Virus record (IMG/VR): IMGVR_UViG_3300025849_003104
Coordinates: 1-42,278 of that record
DNA: 42,278 nucleotides
Direction: 5' to 3' (one strand)
Origin: a virus
A model generated the notes under the pieces. That model was not told where the DNA came from. It searched no databases and saw only the letters and a program-made list of their open reading frames with translations. Made by a program: the position numbers and the translations under genes. This document shows, piece by piece, positions 8,296 to 15,076 of the stretch. Position 1 is the stretch's first letter, and the number at the start of each line of letters is the position of its first letter.

Positions 8296-10167
8296 TTATA
8301 ATGGAATTTTAGAACCTATCATAAATGAGTTTATTAAAGGTATGTTTATATCTGTTGATTTGATTGCAGTCCATCCTACATTGAATGAAAATCTATTTGT
8401 TACTTGTACTGTAAATGAGTTTGCTATAATTCCCATCCCATGAATTCGAGAACCTCTTAATGCATTCTCTAATTTAACACCAAAAGGATGTTCTTTATAA
8501 TAAGTTTTTTCTAAACCTACTCCACCTTCGTTACTCATAAATGGAGTCTGTGTCCAAATGATTGCTGGTGAATAAGTTATACGAGTACCTATTTGAAATG
8601 ATTTAGTTGCAAGTACATTATATGATACCATAAAGTTTTCTTTGATTGGATATGATACAAATGTACTTCCAATTGATAATCCAGCTCCAACTGTTAACCC
8701 ATTCTCAAAAGGCTTCATTAGAGATTGTGATAACATTAAAGTTGAGTATCCATAGTTATTAGAATATCCAATAGAAGTTGCTTTTATATTTTTTACTTTA
8801 TAATCTTCAGTCATGTTAACTTTAGAACGAGCACCCATAAAAGTTATTTGTTGTAAGTTATCATAAACCATTACGTTTGCTGAATATGCAACATCACCAT
8901 AGATTGAACTACGAGATGCTCCTATATTAAGAACTGCGTTGTAGAATCCAAGAGGTGATTGTTGTGATAATACATCTGCCTTTAATTGAATTGGCATAAA
9001 TTTCTTTTCTTCCTCTTCTTCCTCTTCTTCAGATTCCTCTTCACTTTCTTCTTCAGATTCTTCTTCAGACTCCTCTTCTTCCTCTTCACTTTCTTCTTCG
9101 GATTCTTCTTCAGATTCTTCAGATTCCTCTTCGGATTCTTCTTCACTTTCTTCTGATTCTTCTGATTCTTCTGATTCTTCTTCTGAACTTTCTTCTTCAC
9201 TTGATTCTTCTTCTGAGCTTTCTTCTGATGATTCTTCTTCACTTGATTCATCACTACCTTCATCAGAATCGCTATCGGAATCAGAATCGCTATCGGAATC
9301 AGAATCAGAATCAGAATCGCTATCGGAATCTCCACTAGAATCATCATCACCCCCACCATCGGAATCACCATCTCCACCAGAATCATCACTTCCACTATCG
9401 GAATCACCACTTGAATCAGAGTCTCCACTTGAATCAGAGTCTCCACTTGAATCAGAGTCTCCACTTCCACTATTATCTACATCTCCACTTCCCGAATCAT
9501 CCGAACTACCGCCCGATGTTCCTTCTGACGAGTTATCTGACGAGTTGTTCGAGCTTGAATCCGAGCCAGAGTTCGAGTCCGTTCCACCTGACGTATCTCC
9601 TCCGCTACTTCCCGAAGAGCCGGAATCCCCTCCACTACTACCACCGGAAGAATTGTTATTATTACTTGAGTTACCATTGCTTGTTCCTCCACTTGAATTA
9701 TTAGTTGAACTACTACCACTTGTTCCACTTGTACCACTTGTTCCACTTGTTCCACTTGTACCAGTTGTTGTTGTTTGTGTTGTACCAGTTGTTGCTCCTT
9801 GAGTTGCATTTGTTGCATTATTTGCTGCATTAGATGCTGCATTAGATGCTTGAGTTGCTTGATTCTGAGCTTGAGTAGCTTGATTTTGTGCGTTTTGAGT
9901 TTGTTGAGTTGTTGAAGAACATGGAGATAAGTTTGTCCACCATGCATAGGTTTCTCCTAACCACGAGTGTAATTCACCATTAAGGAATTCTTGGTATGTA
10001 AACACTCTAACTCTATTGTAGAAAGATACTACTGCACTACCTGTTGTAAAGTTTGCCGTAACAACTTTTACTTCGTTAGTACATCTATCTACAAATGTTT
10101 GTGTAAATACCTGTCCATAAGTGAAACTACTTACGAATAAGAATAAAGATATAAGGAGCTTTTTCAA
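8296..10167 (-). CDS. Secreted Ser/Asp/Glu-rich protein with barrel-like C-terminal domain, CsgG-associated
   Basis: A 623-residue protein in three parts. First, a signal peptide (ending FTYGQ) and a short conserved N-domain with two Cys (residues about 19-80, FTQTFVDRCTNEVKVVTANF). Second, a very long low-complexity linker (about 83-388) that grades from Gln/Asn/Ala to Thr/Gly/Ser, then Ser-Asp, then Ser-Glu repeats. Third, a C-terminal domain (391-623) of alternating beta strands, ending IGSKIPL, which looks like an outer-membrane barrel. The start is TTG at 10167, chosen because AGGAG stands six bases upstream; no ATG is available in frame. I recall the same architecture next to CsgG-like genes in uncultured marine phages (unchecked). 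Likely partner or cargo of the CsgG-like channel. Confidence 0.8.
   Translation of the reverse strand: MKKLLISLFLFVSSFTYGQVFTQTFVDRCTNEVKVVTANFTTGSAVVSFYNRVRVFTYQEFLNGELHSWLGETYAWWTNLSPCSSTTQQTQNAQNQATQAQNQATQASNAASNAANNATNATQGATTGTTQTTTTGTSGTSGTSGTSGTSGSSSTNNSSGGTSNGNSSNNNNSSGGSSGGDSGSSGSSGGDTSGGTDSNSGSDSSSNNSSDNSSEGTSGGSSDDSGSGDVDNSGSGDSDSSGDSDSSGDSDSSGDSDSGSDDSGGDGDSDGGGDDDSSGDSDSDSDSDSDSDSDSDSDSDSDEGSDESSEEESSEESSEEESSEEESSEEESEESEESEESEEESEEESEESEEESEEESEEEEEESEEESEEESEEESEEEEEEEEKKFMPIQLKADVLSQQSPLGFYNAVLNIGASRSSIYGDVAYSANVMVYDNLQQITFMGARSKVNMTEDYKVKNIKATSIGYSNNYGYSTLMLSQSLMKPFENGLTVGAGLSIGSTFVSYPIKENFMVSYNVLATKSFQIGTRITYSPAIIWTQTPFMSNEGGVGLEKTYYKEHPFGVKLENALRGSRIHGMGIIANSFTVQVTNRFSFNVGWTAIKSTDINIPLINSFMIGSKIPL
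9003..9920 (-). repeat. Low-complexity repeat tract coding the Ser/Asp/Glu linker
   Basis: Tandem degenerate hexamer- and nonamer-like repeats (GATTCT/TCTTCN types on the plus strand, with GAATCAGAATCGCTATCG-type runs near 9270-9330 and four ACTTGAATCAGAGTCTCC-like units near 9410-9460). They encode the linker of the 8296-10167 protein. Such repeats are prone to length change by slippage, so the linker length is likely to vary between relatives and to be fragile in short-read assembly. Confidence 0.8.
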
Positions 10168-10182
10168 TCATTTCTCCTCTCT

Positions 10183-10899
10183 TTAGTTTTCAAATATTCT
10201 TTTTCGTATCATTCTAGCTACAATTCGAGCTGAAGCGGTTTCCAACGCTTTTCTGGTAGATACTCCAATTGCTGACTGTCTGAACTTTATTTCATCCAAA
10301 TCTAGCCCCAGCAAACCCTCTTGAGTCTTTACTGTATTTGCAGTACCAAGACCAGAGCCTACAAAGTATGTGCCATTCTCTGCGTTAGTAAACCTAACTT
10401 GCAACCCTAAACGAGTTGTTTGTGTTTGTTTAGAACCATCTTTAAGTGATAAAACTTCATCTTCTGAAACAGAGAAATCATATATCTCTATTGTAACGAA
10501 ATATTCTGCTAACTTAATTTTACCTAATCCATATACTTGATTCTCTGAAACACCTTTTCTTGAAGCAACCCATTGTGATTTCATTCTATCTTTGATTGCA
10601 GATTTTTCTTCTACGAATTCAAATCTGTTTGTCCAATCTAAATACTCTATTACGATGTTAGTAAGACCTAAACCTACTCTACCATCTCTTAACTCAGGAT
10701 ACATCTCATATAAATCATCAGATATACCAACGTTGAGTAGAGCTACTGGTATCATATCTCCCCAATAATCCGAAACATCATCTATTGATTTTTTCTTTTC
10801 GAATTCAGCAACATATTCTTCAGCCTTAACCTTACCAATCGTTTGTGAAAATGATGTTAGTGTGAATAACATCAAAACTATTGTTGTGATTAATCTCAT
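10183..10899 (-). CDS. csgG: CsgG-like curli secretion channel protein
   Basis: A 238-residue CsgG-family protein. CsgG forms a nonameric outer-membrane channel that exports curli subunits. Seen here: an N-terminal signal (ending LTSFSQ), the family-typical segment GLTNIVIEYLDWTNRFEFVE near residue 80, alternating strands through the middle that could supply the transmembrane hairpins, and a C-terminal helix (STRKALETASARIVARMIR). Unlike E. coli CsgG there is no lipobox Cys. An AAGGAT Shine-Dalgarno-like sequence lies before the ATG, inside a small upstream gene with which it shares an ATGA overlap. CsgG-like genes are known in marine T4-like phages; their role there is unsettled. Confidence 0.8.
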   Translation of the reverse strand: MRLITTIVLMLFTLTSFSQTIGKVKAEEYVAEFEKKKSIDDVSDYWGDMIPVALLNVGISDDLYEMYPELRDGRVGLGLTNIVIEYLDWTNRFEFVEEKSAIKDRMKSQWVASRKGVSENQVYGLGKIKLAEYFVTIEIYDFSVSEDEVLSLKDGSKQTQTTRLGLQVRFTNAENGTYFVGSGLGTANTVKTQEGLLGLDLDEIKFRQSAIGVSTRKALETASARIVARMIRKRIFEN

Positions 10900-11000
10900 T
10901 TCTTATCCTTCATGTGTTTGGTTAACATAGGGTACATATTATACACTCCATCACTTAACCACTTATCAAATTTAATAAATAATTGTATAATTTTTTTCAT
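10896..11000 (-). CDS. 34-residue basic peptide gene coupled to csgG
   Basis: A short reading frame, ATG 11000 to TGA 10896, coding MKKIIQLFIKFDKWLSDGVY followed by NMYPMLTKHMKDKK. It begins 8 bases after the stop of the membrane protein gene before it and its TGA overlaps the csgG ATG (ATGA), so it fills an otherwise unexplained gap exactly and would couple translation into csgG. The peptide is amphipathic and basic. No family is recognised. Support is positional and compositional only. Confidence 0.5.
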   Translation of the reverse strand: MKKIIQLFIKFDKWLSDGVYNMYPMLTKHMKDKK

Positions 11001-11008
11001 ATTTGTTT

Positions 11009-11200
11009 TTAGCCCAAAGTATCAAAAATGCCAAATGTAGCATTTTGGATATCAGCTTCTCCAGATACAATACCCCAAACGAGTCCTGCAATACCTAATA
11101 CAACCATTATCAATAATGTTGCAATCCATACTTTTAGTATGATATCCATCCATTTGTAATCTGATACTGGTTCCATAAAAATAGCCTTTAAAGTTTCCAT
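11009..11200 (-). CDS. Small single-pass membrane protein of the secretion cassette
   Basis: A 63-residue protein with one strong membrane helix (VWIATLLIMVVLGIAGLVWG, about residues 25-47) between an N-terminal amphipathic stretch (METLKAIFMEPVSDYKWMD) and a short acidic C-terminus. A good Shine-Dalgarno (GGAGAG) lies just upstream of the ATG. With the next two genes it forms a run of small membrane proteins beside csgG. A holin-like or channel-accessory role is possible but unproven. Confidence 0.7.
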   Translation of the reverse strand: METLKAIFMEPVSDYKWMDIILKVWIATLLIMVVLGIAGLVWGIVSGEADIQNATFGIFDTLG

Positions 11201-11221
11201 AATCTCTCCTTTTTATATAAA

Positions 11222-11542
11222 TTATTGTTTTTTACTATAAGCTTGTGTTCCAAAGAACGCCGCTACTATTGCTGCAACTGAAACAAAATAGGTTGCTGCC
11301 ATATCACCTAATATTTTAGATGCCTGGTCCAATCCTATTACATCTGCAAGTACTACTGCGAATGGATAAAGTAACATACCAAATAAAGCGAACCATGCCA
11401 TCTTTCTTTGAGCATCTCTCATTGCATCTTGGTCATCGAGTTCTTTTCTCTTAAACTCAAGATACATTGCTTCTTCTGCTTTTGAAACTTTTCCATCCCC
11501 ATTTGTATCAGCAGGATGTATTTGTTTTTTTACTTCTTCCAT
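11222..11542 (-). CDS. EF-hand protein with two membrane helices
   Basis: A 106-residue protein. Residues about 8-28 form a canonical EF-hand loop (HPADTNGDGKVSKAEEAMYL) with Asp, Asn, Asp, Lys, Ser, Glu at the expected calcium positions. A charged helix follows, then two hydrophobic segments (about 48-68 and 84-102). The architecture, a calcium sensor joined to a small two-helix membrane anchor, suggests calcium control of a membrane process. I recall similar proteins in CsgG-bearing marine phages (unchecked). Possible holin-like function; not determinable from sequence. Confidence 0.75.
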   Translation of the reverse strand: MEEVKKQIHPADTNGDGKVSKAEEAMYLEFKRKELDDQDAMRDAQRKMAWFALFGMLLYPFAVVLADVIGLDQASKILGDMAATYFVSVAAIVAAFFGTQAYSKKQ

Positions 11543-11543
11543 A

Positions 11544-11834
11544 TTACCAATCTATTTCCTCTTCTTTTTCTTTTTTCTTTACTTTAGGTTTAATATATAC
11601 TTTTTTTACAACTGTATCTTTCTTTTGTTCTGGTATGATAACATTAATAGTAGGTCCTTCAACATTTACATTTTGTTCTTGAACTACTTCTACTGCTGAT
11701 TCACTATCTTCAATACCAATGAACGATTTTACCTCATCCATAAACAAACCCCCAAGGCCGGTGAGGATTACTCCTACACCAGCTATGATTTGGTTTTTTA
11801 GTTGTCCGAAAAATCCTTGTTTTTCTTTACTCAT
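11544..11834 (-). CDS. Small membrane protein with charged C-terminal tail
   Basis: A 96-residue protein with an N-terminal membrane segment (IIAGVGVILTGLGGLFM, about residues 13-30), an acidic middle, a beta-like stretch (NVEGPTINVIIPEQ) and a very basic then acidic tail (YIKPKVKKKEKEEEIDW). A GGAGA Shine-Dalgarno eight bases before the ATG supports the start. It lies two bases upstream of the EF-hand gene in the transcript. It might serve as a periplasm-spanning link or a holin-like protein; neither is shown by a motif. Confidence 0.7.
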   Translation of the reverse strand: MSKEKQGFFGQLKNQIIAGVGVILTGLGGLFMDEVKSFIGIEDSESAVEVVQEQNVNVEGPTINVIIPEQKKDTVVKKVYIKPKVKKKEKEEEIDW

Positions 11835-11837
11835 AAG

Positions 11838-12338
11838 TTAGTCTCCATCTGTTGTTATTGGTGTCTGGTCAGGTGCACATCCTACCCCATCTACATTATT
11901 AATATCTGCAATTGGTGTATCTGGACATTGGTCTAATCCATTCATAACTCCATCATAGTCATAGTCAGCAACAAATACTAACATTGCTATACCTTCAGAA
12001 ACTTGTGCTACTCTATCTCTTAGAGTTGCAACTTGTTCTGCAGATGCCCAATTTTGTGCATCTTCCAAGATACCTTCTAACCTTAATTTAATTTCCGCCA
12101 TTTTTGCTACGGCTTCCTCCATGGCAGCATTCTGTTCTTCAACAGTTACTTCCATTTGTTCTACTTGCAATTGCATTGTTGCCACATCGCTTATCATTCC
12201 ATCAACATCTACTAATAGTAGTGAAGCTTCTAACTCTGCTAATGATGCTGTTAGAGATTCCAACCCATCTTCCATAGAAGGATTAGTACAACTTGTAATA
12301 AATGTTAGAATTAATAATAGTGATAACATCTTTTTCAT
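11838..12338 (-). CDS. Coiled-coil lipoprotein with TSP3-type calcium repeat
   Basis: A 166-residue lipoprotein: signal with lipobox (LTFITSC, Cys near residue 17), a long heptad-rich coiled coil (about residues 25-125, LTASLAELEASLLLVDVDG onward), then a thrombospondin type 3-like calcium repeat (DYDYDGVMNGLDQCPDTP ... NNVDGVGC, about 126-158) with two Cys placed as in TSP3 units. TSP3 repeats are common in Bacteroidota OmpA-like proteins, where they link membrane and periplasmic parts. Residues after the lipidated Cys lack the surface-export signal. An AAGGA precedes the ATG. A periplasmic or trimer-forming scaffold of the secretion cassette is plausible. Confidence 0.8.
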   Translation of the reverse strand: MKKMLSLLLILTFITSCTNPSMEDGLESLTASLAELEASLLLVDVDGMISDVATMQLQVEQMEVTVEEQNAAMEEAVAKMAEIKLRLEGILEDAQNWASAEQVATLRDRVAQVSEGIAMLVFVADYDYDGVMNGLDQCPDTPIADINNVDGVGCAPDQTPITTDGD

Positions 12339-12360
12339 AATCTTTTGTCCTTTTTAATTT

Positions 12361-12732
12361 TTACTGATTAACGAAAACCGTTCTTCCTATTACATTGTGA
12401 TTAACATCTGTTAATTCAAGTGTAAAAGAAGATTTATCTAAACTACTGGTATAAACAGAAAGAATATTATCTCCCTCTTGTGCAGTAAGTTTTTCTTGTG
12501 AAATCAAAGAGTTATCAATATCTCTTATCTTCACTCTATATGTTCCATCGTTAGGTAACTTTACATTCATTCGTACCTCACTTGAAACAATTGTATTTTC
12601 TAATTTAATTCCTACCAATTCATCCATTAGAAGTGTATCTGGTACTTCACTAACGAATACAGGTTCCATTATATCATCTTTCATACAAGATGTTAATGTT
12701 AATAATACTAAAAGTGTTAATAGTTTTTTCAT
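12361..12732 (-). CDS. Surface-export-signal lipoprotein paired with cohesin-like protein
   Basis: A 123-residue lipoprotein. The lipobox LTLTSC is followed by MKDDI, an exact match to the X-K-(D/E)2-X lipoprotein export signal that sends lipoproteins to the cell surface in Capnocytophaga and relatives. A small beta domain follows (GTYRVKIRDIDNSLIS near residue 63) that aligns by eye with the 5829-6197 lipoprotein. It begins 4 bases after the stop of the cohesin-like gene. The pair looks like a secreted protein plus its surface anchor or partner (inference). Confidence 0.8.
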   Translation of the reverse strand: MKKLLTLLVLLTLTSCMKDDIMEPVFVSEVPDTLLMDELVGIKLENTIVSSEVRMNVKLPNDGTYRVKIRDIDNSLISQEKLTAQEGDNILSVYTSSLDKSSFTLELTDVNHNVIGRTVFVNQ

Positions 12733-12736
12733 ATCT

Positions 12737-14425
12737 TTATTCCATGTTTAATTTTATTTGTGTTCCATCTGCCTTAACACCTTCGTTAACCTTGAATGAG
12801 ATTAAACCTGATGTATTACTCAACTCAACCAATGGTGTGAATATTAGCTGATATGGAGTACCTGTTTTTACAGTTTTTTCAAACTGTTGGTCAAATGAAC
12901 CTATGTTTATTTTTCCTTCTTCTTCTTTGTGGTTAGCGAAATTAGTCATTTCGTTACCAGTATCAAATACTACGTTCTTTAATTCTAATCTTGTATCATC
13001 ATATACAATGTTAAATTGTGTTCCAATCATACCAGTTACTTCTGAATTTATTGAAAAGATTACCTCACCATCTACTATTTGAGATACCAAATCAACATTT
13101 TGTTGGATTGGATTGTATCTTGCACTTGATGCAAGAGGTGCAGAATTACTAATATTCATTGAACTAATTTGGAAATCACTTGATGCAGCTGGTTGATATG
13201 AGTGTGAGAAGTTAACATCACCTATAAGAACATGAGCAAACTCAAATGATTTGTTAGAGTCAGTTGGTTTGAAAGTTGCATCTAAGTTAGCTAAATAACT
13301 TCCATTTGAATCTACTGTACCAAATATTGATTTAGTACCACCACTCTGTACTGCCCCATTTTTCTTAGAAATGTAGTTAGAGTTTCCACTTGTTACACCC
13401 TGTAAGTGAGCAAGTATTTCATATGAATCTGAAAAATTTATCACCCCATCAAATGGTGAATCATGTATTACGTTTGCCAAGAATGTTTGAATATGGTAAT
13501 CAAACGTTGTTGATGAACCATTTGGTGAAGAACCTGCTCCGATTGCTTCAGCAAATACCAATGCTAAATCAGATACAGTTACTACGTTATCCATATAATC
13601 TTTAGAACCATCTACAAAGTTCCAAACAAAGTATTCCGTATCATTTTCTAAACCGCTTATAGTTGCTTCACCTGATGCATCATAGTTACCTGTTGCAACA
13701 ACTGATGCTCCTTGATTTACTTGATTACCCTCACCGATATCTGATTTAAGGTAAACGTTGTAAAGATAATCTGTACCATCTATTAGTGAATTATCTATTG
13801 CTTTACTGAATATTTTAAGTGTTACACTTCCTGCATCACCACCTGTGATACCAGTTAAACTTAAACCAGTTCCATTATCTACCTTACCTTCTACTGCTAT
13901 TTCAGTTCCATCATCCTTTTTAAGATAACCCCAGTTCATATTTAATAGGTTAGAATAATCTGAATAACCTGTACTTGCTTTATCTTTAATAATAAAGTTA
14001 TACTCCATCCAACCATCATTATTACCAAATGCAGTTACATCTTGAATAGTGATTCTTTCTACTGAAAAATCTGAGTTTGAACCATAGACAGTACTACCTG
14101 CTACATAATCTGCATACTCACCATCTATATCTTGAGTTGCAGTGTTATTACCCCACTTATACCCATTCCATGAGTTGTAAGCTTTTTGAGCCGTATTTGA
14201 GGATATAACCCAATTTCTCGAATCTAACGATAATAGTTTGTTGTTGTACTGAAAATCAAACTGAGTAAGTTTTGCAGTTCCAGCCGTACCTGAATACACT
14301 ATTTCAAGTTTAAGTGTATCACCAACTTTGGAAACTGTGTTTCCTTTGTTGATTTTAATTGTTTCTTGACCATACGAGAAGAATGCACCAAGAACAAATA
14401 ATAATGTTAATAATTGTTTTTTCAT
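12737..14425 (-). CDS. Secreted protein with two cohesin-like segments and a dockerin-like segment
   Basis: A 562-residue secreted protein (signal ends FFSYGQ). Residues about 22-190 resemble a cohesin-type beta sandwich (VGDTLKLEIVYSG ... FDFQYNNKLLSLDS). Residues about 312-345 contain a dockerin-like stretch (DSPFDGVINFSDSYEILAHL). Residues about 438-562 are a second cohesin-like domain (GTQFNIVYDDTRLELKNVVF) closely paralogous to the C-terminus of the 6194-8287 protein. It starts with a 4-base ATGA overlap on the preceding gene. Cohesin-dockerin pairs bind each other in a calcium-dependent way in cellulosomes; here both are on one chain, so self-assembly is conceivable. Domain calls are by eye. 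Confidence 0.75.
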   Translation of the reverse strand: MKKQLLTLLFVLGAFFSYGQETIKINKGNTVSKVGDTLKLEIVYSGTAGTAKLTQFDFQYNNKLLSLDSRNWVISSNTAQKAYNSWNGYKWGNNTATQDIDGEYADYVAGSTVYGSNSDFSVERITIQDVTAFGNNDGWMEYNFIIKDKASTGYSDYSNLLNMNWGYLKKDDGTEIAVEGKVDNGTGLSLTGITGGDAGSVTLKIFSKAIDNSLIDGTDYLYNVYLKSDIGEGNQVNQGASVVATGNYDASGEATISGLENDTEYFVWNFVDGSKDYMDNVVTVSDLALVFAEAIGAGSSPNGSSTTFDYHIQTFLANVIHDSPFDGVINFSDSYEILAHLQGVTSGNSNYISKKNGAVQSGGTKSIFGTVDSNGSYLANLDATFKPTDSNKSFEFAHVLIGDVNFSHSYQPAASSDFQISSMNISNSAPLASSARYNPIQQNVDLVSQIVDGEVIFSINSEVTGMIGTQFNIVYDDTRLELKNVVFDTGNEMTNFANHKEEEGKINIGSFDQQFEKTVKTGTPYQLIFTPLVELSNTSGLISFKVNEGVKADGTQIKLNME

Positions 14426-14922
14426 TTTAGTAAGTCCTTAATAATTGCTTCTAATACTTTCTTTAACGAGTTAGAAGCCGTTTGTTGATTAAATGTTCCA
14501 TCTGATGCAACCACTAAAGTAGAAGTAGAGATTTCTTTACTACTTCCTTTTTGAGTAGTTCTTTTCTTTACTTTCCCTTTAATTTCTAACTCACCTATTG
14601 CTATAATCTGAGTTAGTGATACTTTATTATGGTAAATACCAATTGATTTACCTATATTTTTGACATCAAAAAATACCAACCTTATGTTGATTTTTGTGTC
14701 TGAGTTTTCCGATAAGTCGTAATCTAAATCTAAAAGAAGTTCTTCTAAGATATTTCGAACTCCATAGGCCATAGAGGGATTGCCCGCGAAAGGTCCAACT
14801 CTAATTTCGTTGGTTATCTTGCCGATTGAAATATAGTCATCTTGTTCTAGGTTTGAAGAGGATGAGGATTGTAACAACATCAACGCTAAACCTAATAAGA
14901 TAATCTTTGCAAAAGTTTTCAA
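14422..14922 (-). CDS. Exported CsgG-cassette protein, first gene of the secretion operon
   Basis: About 166 residues from a TTG start at 14922. An upstream ATG at 14949 exists, but the TTG has a perfect AGGAG six bases before it and gives a proper signal peptide (LKTFAKIILLGLALMLLQ), whereas the ATG adds nine polar residues. The mature part has NEIRVGPFAGNPSMAYGVRN and NILEELLLDLDYDLS, then strands and a C-terminal helix, like small periplasmic lipoproteins of outer-membrane complexes but with no lipobox. I recall homologues in marine phages with CsgG (unchecked). It leads the operon that ends at 5829. Function unknown; a channel assembly factor is possible. Confidence 0.7.
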   Translation of the reverse strand: MKTFAKIILLGLALMLLQSSSSSNLEQDDYISIGKITNEIRVGPFAGNPSMAYGVRNILEELLLDLDYDLSENSDTKINIRLVFFDVKNIGKSIGIYHNKVSLTQIIAIGELEIKGKVKKRTTQKGSSKEISTSTLVVASDGTFNQQTASNSLKKVLEAIIKDLLK

Positions 14923-14928
14923 AGTAAT

Positions 14929-14933
14929 CTCCT
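14929..14933 (-). promoter_or_regulatory. Strong Shine-Dalgarno deciding a TTG start
   Basis: AGGAG on the minus strand, six bases before TTG 14922. The same layout, AGGAG plus six bases plus TTG, is found for the gene at 8296-10167. Flavobacterial genes rarely rely on Shine-Dalgarno sites, so these are notable. Confidence 0.7.
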
Positions 14934-14956
14934 TTTTTTGGATTACCATAACTTAT

Positions 14957-14995
14957 TTGCGAAACCAATAAATAAAACTAATTTCTGAAACTAAT
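14957..14995 (-). repeat. Three 13-bp direct repeats upstream of the secretion operon
   Basis: Three contiguous 13-base units on the minus strand with core ATTRGTTTY: ATTAGTTTCAGAA, ATTAGTTTTATTT and ATTGGTTTCGCAA. They lie between the terminator at 15048-15072 and the first gene's Shine-Dalgarno, where a promoter or operator would be. Contiguous iterons of this size usually bind a regulator or initiator. No such protein can be assigned. Confidence 0.55.
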
Positions 14996-15047
14996 AAAGT
15001 AACAAGTTTCTATAACATATTCCATTATAAATATAATGTGACTATAC

Positions 15048-15072
15048 AAAAAAACCCACTTTCGTGGGTTTT
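15048..15072 (-). terminator. Rho-independent terminator of the glycan operon
   Basis: Minus strand: AAAACCCAC, GAAA tetraloop, GTGGGTTTT, then a run of T. It is a perfect 9-bp stem starting four bases after the stop of the gene at 15077, closing the 15077-26382 operon and insulating the secretion cassette. Confidence 0.9.
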
Positions 15073-15076
15073 CTGT

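Noticed and set aside
9410-9460. CRISPR-like repeats
   Set aside because: Units are contiguous coding repeats without unique spacers.
8982-9947. Long alternative-frame ORFs on both strands over the Ser/Asp/Glu repeat region
   Set aside because: Short-period repeats keep several frames open; only the frame with signal peptide, TTG with Shine-Dalgarno and flanking folded domains is credible.
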